Shown here: positions 60,864 through 64,000 of the stretch, one piece after another
Position numbering within the stretch: the stretch's first letter is position 1
Layout: each line of letters opens with the position of its first letter
Source: Gemmatimonadota bacterium
Lineage (GTDB): Bacteria; Gemmatimonadota; Gemmatimonadetes; Gemmatimonadales; Gemmatimonadaceae
DNA length: 64,000 nt
Reading direction: 5' to 3'
Assembly: GCA_003134685.1 (NCBI GenBank)
Contig: PLCA01000005.1
Span: 610,391 to 674,390, forward strand
Notes under the pieces: model-generated
Seen by the model: only the letters and a program-made list of their open reading frames with translations
Database searches by the model: none
Told to the model about the DNA's origin: nothing
Position numbers and translations under genes: made by a program

Positions 60864-62822
60864 GTGACAGAACTCAGAACGTTCCTCCCGAAGCGGATGA
60901 GAAACCGGCATCTCTTCCTGCTAGATGCGGCCGCCCTGGTGGTAGCGCCGATCGTCGCGTTCTTGGTTCGATTCGAGGATTTCAGCTGGCTCGGTCAGAA
61001 CCTGCGGATGGTTCTGCCGTACATACTCCTCGCCGGCCCCGTTCGCCTCCTCGTCTTCTACAACCTGGGCATGTATCGGCGCCTTTGGCGCCACGCCAGC
61101 ATCGGCGAACTAAAACAAATCCTTGTCGCGGGCGGCATCGGTGCGATCTTCGCCGCTGCGATCGGTTTCTGGATCATGCCGGCCAGCCAGATCAGCGCTG
61201 GCCGCGTTCCGTTGTCGGTCGTATTTATCGACGCGTTTCTCACCACCGCGGCGATAGCCCTCCCCAGGCTCCTCGCGCGTACGCTTCGGCTAAGGAATCC
61301 TCGCCGCCACCGTGCCGAGCCGGGCCGCCCCGCGCTGATCGTCGGCGCTGGTGATACGGGAAAACTGGTTGCCAAAGAGCTTATCGCCAATCCGCTACTG
61401 GGATTCGAGCCGATTGGCTTCGTCGACGACGATCCGACGAAGCAGAACTATATGCTGCTCGAGCTGCCCATTTTGGGGACACTCAGCGCGATTAAGAGCA
61501 TCGTGGAGCAGCACGGAGTAGCGGAGCTGATCATCGCGATGCCGTCGGCGCGCGGCGATGTTGTGCGTAAGGTGGTTCGCGCCGGGCTCGATTCCGGGAT
61601 TCCAACGCTCACGGTTCCCAGCCTCCCGGAACTGATTTCGTCGAAGACCAATGGCCCTAGCCTGCGGGAAGTTGAGATCCAGGATCTATTGCGGCGTGAG
61701 CCGGTGGAGACGGATCTGGCTGCAGTCGCAGAGTTGGCGACCGCGGAAACCGTCTTGATCACGGGAGCCGGAGGCTCGATTGGTAGCGAGCTCTGCCGAC
61801 AGATCGCCAGGCTCGCACCCGCGCGCCTTGTCCTGGTCGGTCACGGCGAAAATTCGATCTTTGACATTTTGCACGAGCTGCACGCGGATTTCCCGGAAGT
61901 GAGCGTGACGCCGATCATCGCAGATGTCCGTGATCGCAAGCGGATTGCGACGATTTTCAAGTTGCACAAGCCGCACGCCGTCTTCCACGCGGCTGCGCAT
62001 AAGCACGTCCCTTTGATGGAAGAAAATGTGGTCGAGGCGATCACGAACAACGTCTTTGGAACGCTCAACGTCGTCGATGCGGCACTCGAGGCAGGATGCG
62101 AGCACTTCGTGTTCATCTCCACCGACAAGGCGGTGCGCCCAACCAGTGTCATGGGCGCGGCAAAGAGAGTCGCCGAGCTCATCGTTCAGCACGCCGCCTC
62201 GAAACACGAGCGCAACTTCGTATCCGTACGCTTCGGCAACGTGCTCGGAAGCCGGGGCAGCGTGGTACCGACCTTCCTCCGGCAGATCCGCGCTGGCGGC
62301 CCGGTCACCGTCACGCACCCCGAAATGCAGCGCTACTTCATGACCATCCCTGAAGCGGTGCAGCTGGTCCTACAGGCAGGCGCCCTCGGACGCGGCGGCG
62401 AGGTCTTTCTGCTCGACATGGGCGAGCCGATCCGCATCGTCGACATCGCGACCGATCTGATCCGCCTCTCGGGTCTCACCGTCGGAACCGATATCGAGAT
62501 CAAGTTTACGGGCATGCGCCCCGGCGAGAAGCTGTACGAGGAAATGTTCTTCAGCGCCGAGAACGTTGTCAGTACCAACCACCCCAAGGTGCTTCGCGCC
62601 CGGAACGGTATCCTTCCGCAGGGGATAATGCGCAGAATCGAAGCGCTCGTCGCGTCCGCCCAGGCTGAGCATCCCGACGAAGAGCTGCGCCAGCATCTCC
62701 GGAACCTGCTACCGGACTTCCGCCCTCACCCCGCGGTTCCGTTCGTCTCGGGCGACGGCGACGGCAAAGAGCTTTCGGTCAAGGACAGCCCGCCCGCAGG
62801 GATCACGGCAATCCGGGCGTAA
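60864..62822 (+). CDS. Membrane-bound nucleotide-sugar 4,6-dehydratase (WbpM/CapD/FlaA1 family)
   Basis: 652 residues from a GTG at 60864 (VTELRTFLPKRMRNRHLF); the frame is open to a TTG at 60783. Four N-terminal membrane helices (about 15-130) are followed by a first nucleotide-binding domain (LIVGAGDTGKLVAKEL) and a catalytic SDR domain (VLITGAGGSIGSELCRQI, FISTDKAVRPTSVMGAAKR). The Tyr of YxxxK is replaced by Met (MGAAK), normal in this family. It makes a 4-keto-6-deoxy sugar, a likely substrate for the DegT aminotransferase. It is probably the last gene of the polysaccharide locus. Confidence 0.92.
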   Translation: MTELRTFLPKRMRNRHLFLLDAAALVVAPIVAFLVRFEDFSWLGQNLRMVLPYILLAGPVRLLVFYNLGMYRRLWRHASIGELKQILVAGGIGAIFAAAIGFWIMPASQISAGRVPLSVVFIDAFLTTAAIALPRLLARTLRLRNPRRHRAEPGRPALIVGAGDTGKLVAKELIANPLLGFEPIGFVDDDPTKQNYMLLELPILGTLSAIKSIVEQHGVAELIIAMPSARGDVVRKVVRAGLDSGIPTLTVPSLPELISSKTNGPSLREVEIQDLLRREPVETDLAAVAELATAETVLITGAGGSIGSELCRQIARLAPARLVLVGHGENSIFDILHELHADFPEVSVTPIIADVRDRKRIATIFKLHKPHAVFHAAAHKHVPLMEENVVEAITNNVFGTLNVVDAALEAGCEHFVFISTDKAVRPTSVMGAAKRVAELIVQHAASKHERNFVSVRFGNVLGSRGSVVPTFLRQIRAGGPVTVTHPEMQRYFMTIPEAVQLVLQAGALGRGGEVFLLDMGEPIRIVDIATDLIRLSGLTVGTDIEIKFTGMRPGEKLYEEMFFSAENVVSTNHPKVLRARNGILPQGIMRRIEALVASAQAEHPDEELRQHLRNLLPDFRPHPAVPFVSGDGDGKELSVKDSPPAGITAIRA

Positions 62823-63643
62823 GAGAGGCGCCTCTCGGGCGCCATGCCATCGGGCGATTCAGTCCGGGCCATCACCGCGGTCGGCCAACGCGTACACCGA
62901 CCCGCACGAGCTGGTGACGTCGTGTGACCGCCAGAACAGGCGTGTCGACCACCCGAATTCCATCGACTTCGATCTCGACGGCGGTGTCATCGTCTCGTAC
63001 CGGAGCCTGAGCGCGATCGTCAAGCCTTAGCTGTTGAGCTTGCGTAAGGCCGCCATAGATGCAACTGTGGGCGCGGTTCGATTCGTCTCGGGGAGTCGGA
63101 AGCGGCCGTGGTTCCCCAGTGATTCGAGCGTTCAGAAAGTCGCTTGCCGAACGGGATTTTTCTAAGACTTCAACAGTCCAGCCCGAGACGGCTGCGCACC
63201 GGAATTGGCCGCAATTCGCCCGCCTCCGCGCTCTCCGGTCACTGCTTGTAGGCTACAGTCGCGCCGAGTCGTTTGATCTCCCGGAAACCCGAGACGCGTC
63301 CAACATCGTCGATGTTGGTATGCAGCGTGCAGACGCTGATCAATCGTGAGACGGCCTCCTGTTTTTCCCATTTCGGCGGAGGCCCGTTGGCAGCACTCCC
63401 TCTAAGCGTTGAATAGATCAAAATAATAGACCTTGTGTTCGTCGGCTCCTCGCGGGAATCTTACCACCAGCCTGCGATTTTCGCTGGCCGCGCATGGACA
63501 GTATGTGGCGGTTCTGGCGACGCCGAGTTTCAAGAGGTGAAAGGGCGCAAACGGGCAGGTCACGCAACCGTTGGAAAATCTCCGCGAACAAGGACGCGTC
63601 TGCGCCCGCTCGCGTTCACACGCACCAGATCAGGAGGAGTTCG
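62823..63643 (+). other. Region without a confident gene
   Basis: About 820 bp. The palindrome GAGAGGCGCCTCTC lies just after the upstream stop (62824-62837). Short open frames around 62890-63030 look protein-like on both strands (plus strand ends DLDGGVIVSYRSLSAIVKP), perhaps a decayed gene end, but no family was recognised. 63410-63435 is AT-rich and may hold a promoter for the next gene. Confidence 0.4.
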
Positions 63644-64000
63644 ATGAAAAGCGTCATCAATAGCCGCACTTTGAAAGCGCTAGCTCAGCGCGCGCGCATT
63701 GCCAGAGTCATTGTGGGGGTGGCGTTAGCCGGCGTGTTTGCCTCCGCGTGTAGCAGCTCCACTGATCTTCGCACGACCACGTCGCTCACGGTCACACCGA
63801 CGACGGCGACCCTCGCCCCCGGCGGCCAGCAGCAGTTTACTGTGGTGGCCAAGGCGTCGAACGGGAGCGTCCTCAACGTCACGCCCACATGGTCCGTTGT
63901 CGCCGGTGGCGGCACGATCACGTCAACGGGGTTGTTTACGGCGGGCACGGTGGCGGGGACGTTCACCAACACCGTGTCGGTGACCTGTAGCGGTGTCACG
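63644..64000 (+). CDS. Ig-like domain lipoprotein, N-terminal part (cut by window edge)
   Basis: 119 codons in the window. The ATG at 63644 has a strong AGGAGGAG ribosome site. A basic N-terminus precedes a hydrophobic stretch (VIVGVALAGVFASAC) with a lipobox-like ASAC (Cys at about residue 36). A Thr-rich beta-sandwich follows (TSLTVTPTTATLAPGGQQQF, then WSVVAGGGTITSTGLFTAG), matching bacterial Ig-like (BIG) domains. Likely a surface or periplasmic lipoprotein with several such repeats beyond the edge. Confidence 0.75.
   Translation, partial: MKSVINSRTLKALAQRARIARVIVGVALAGVFASACSSSTDLRTTTSLTVTPTTATLAPGGQQQFTVVAKASNGSVLNVTPTWSVVAGGGTITSTGLFTAGTVAGTFTNTVSVTCSGVT

Overview
GC-rich chromosomal DNA of a Gram-negative (diderm) bacterium. 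Outer-membrane genes are present (MlaEFD, Wza-like and Wzi-like proteins, lipoproteins), and starts are often GTG or TTG with 4-nt stop/start overlaps. The gene orders (rpsU-yqeY-mutS2-dnaG; hemW-hrcA-dnaJ-prmA-rsmE-hit) and overall style suggest Gemmatimonadota. That is inference; no rRNA gene is present to confirm it.

Housekeeping half (1-22 kb). Leftward operon 1 is rpsU-yqeY-mutS2-dnaG-zinc-ribbon protein-recJ-rsmD-coaD, with a good sigma70-type promoter at 8188-8216. Three of its junctions (yqeY/mutS2, mutS2/dnaG, dnaG/zinc-ribbon gene) hold very short ORFs that overlap the upstream stop and the downstream start, and each junction contains a tandem duplication. Leftward operon 2 (8.8-14.05 kb) is hemW-hrcA-dnaJ-prmA-rsmE-HIT protein. 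Between the two lies a 680-bp non-coding stretch with nested inverted repeats. At 14.1 kb a tRNA gene has a leucine-type body with a long variable arm but reads anticodon GCG (Arg codon CGC). Leftward operon 3 (14.4-21 kb) is mlaE-mlaF-mlaD-asparaginase-carboxymuconolactone decarboxylase-like-obgE-dprA.

Surface-polysaccharide half (21.4-62.8 kb). A long accessory locus carries a RfaE1-type sugar kinase, three Wzi-like barrels, a six-SLBB Wza-like exporter, two Wzz-like proteins, two polymerase candidates, two flippases, two priming transferases, at least eight other glycosyltransferases, several methyltransferases, sugar epimerases, a DegT aminotransferase and a WbpM/CapD dehydratase. Duplication of Wzx/Wzy/Wzz/priming functions suggests two polysaccharide systems side by side. 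GDP-fucose synthesis is broken: the 5' part of gmd is joined out of frame to the 3' part of fcl, beside an intact GT10 fucosyltransferase-like gene.

Mobile DNA. A 0.6-kb element with 40-bp terminal inverted repeats encodes a four-helix-bundle (S23/Avd-like) protein at 34.7-35.3 kb. A one-ended remnant lies at 39.15-39.28 kb and a gene-less palindromic derivative at 21.16-21.37 kb. Two tRNA genes (Ile2 CAT, Val CAC) sit directly upstream of a lipoprotein gene and the wza-like gene, with a four-copy 37-bp tandem repeat between them. The right end holds about 800 bp without a confident gene, then the start of an Ig-like-domain lipoprotein.
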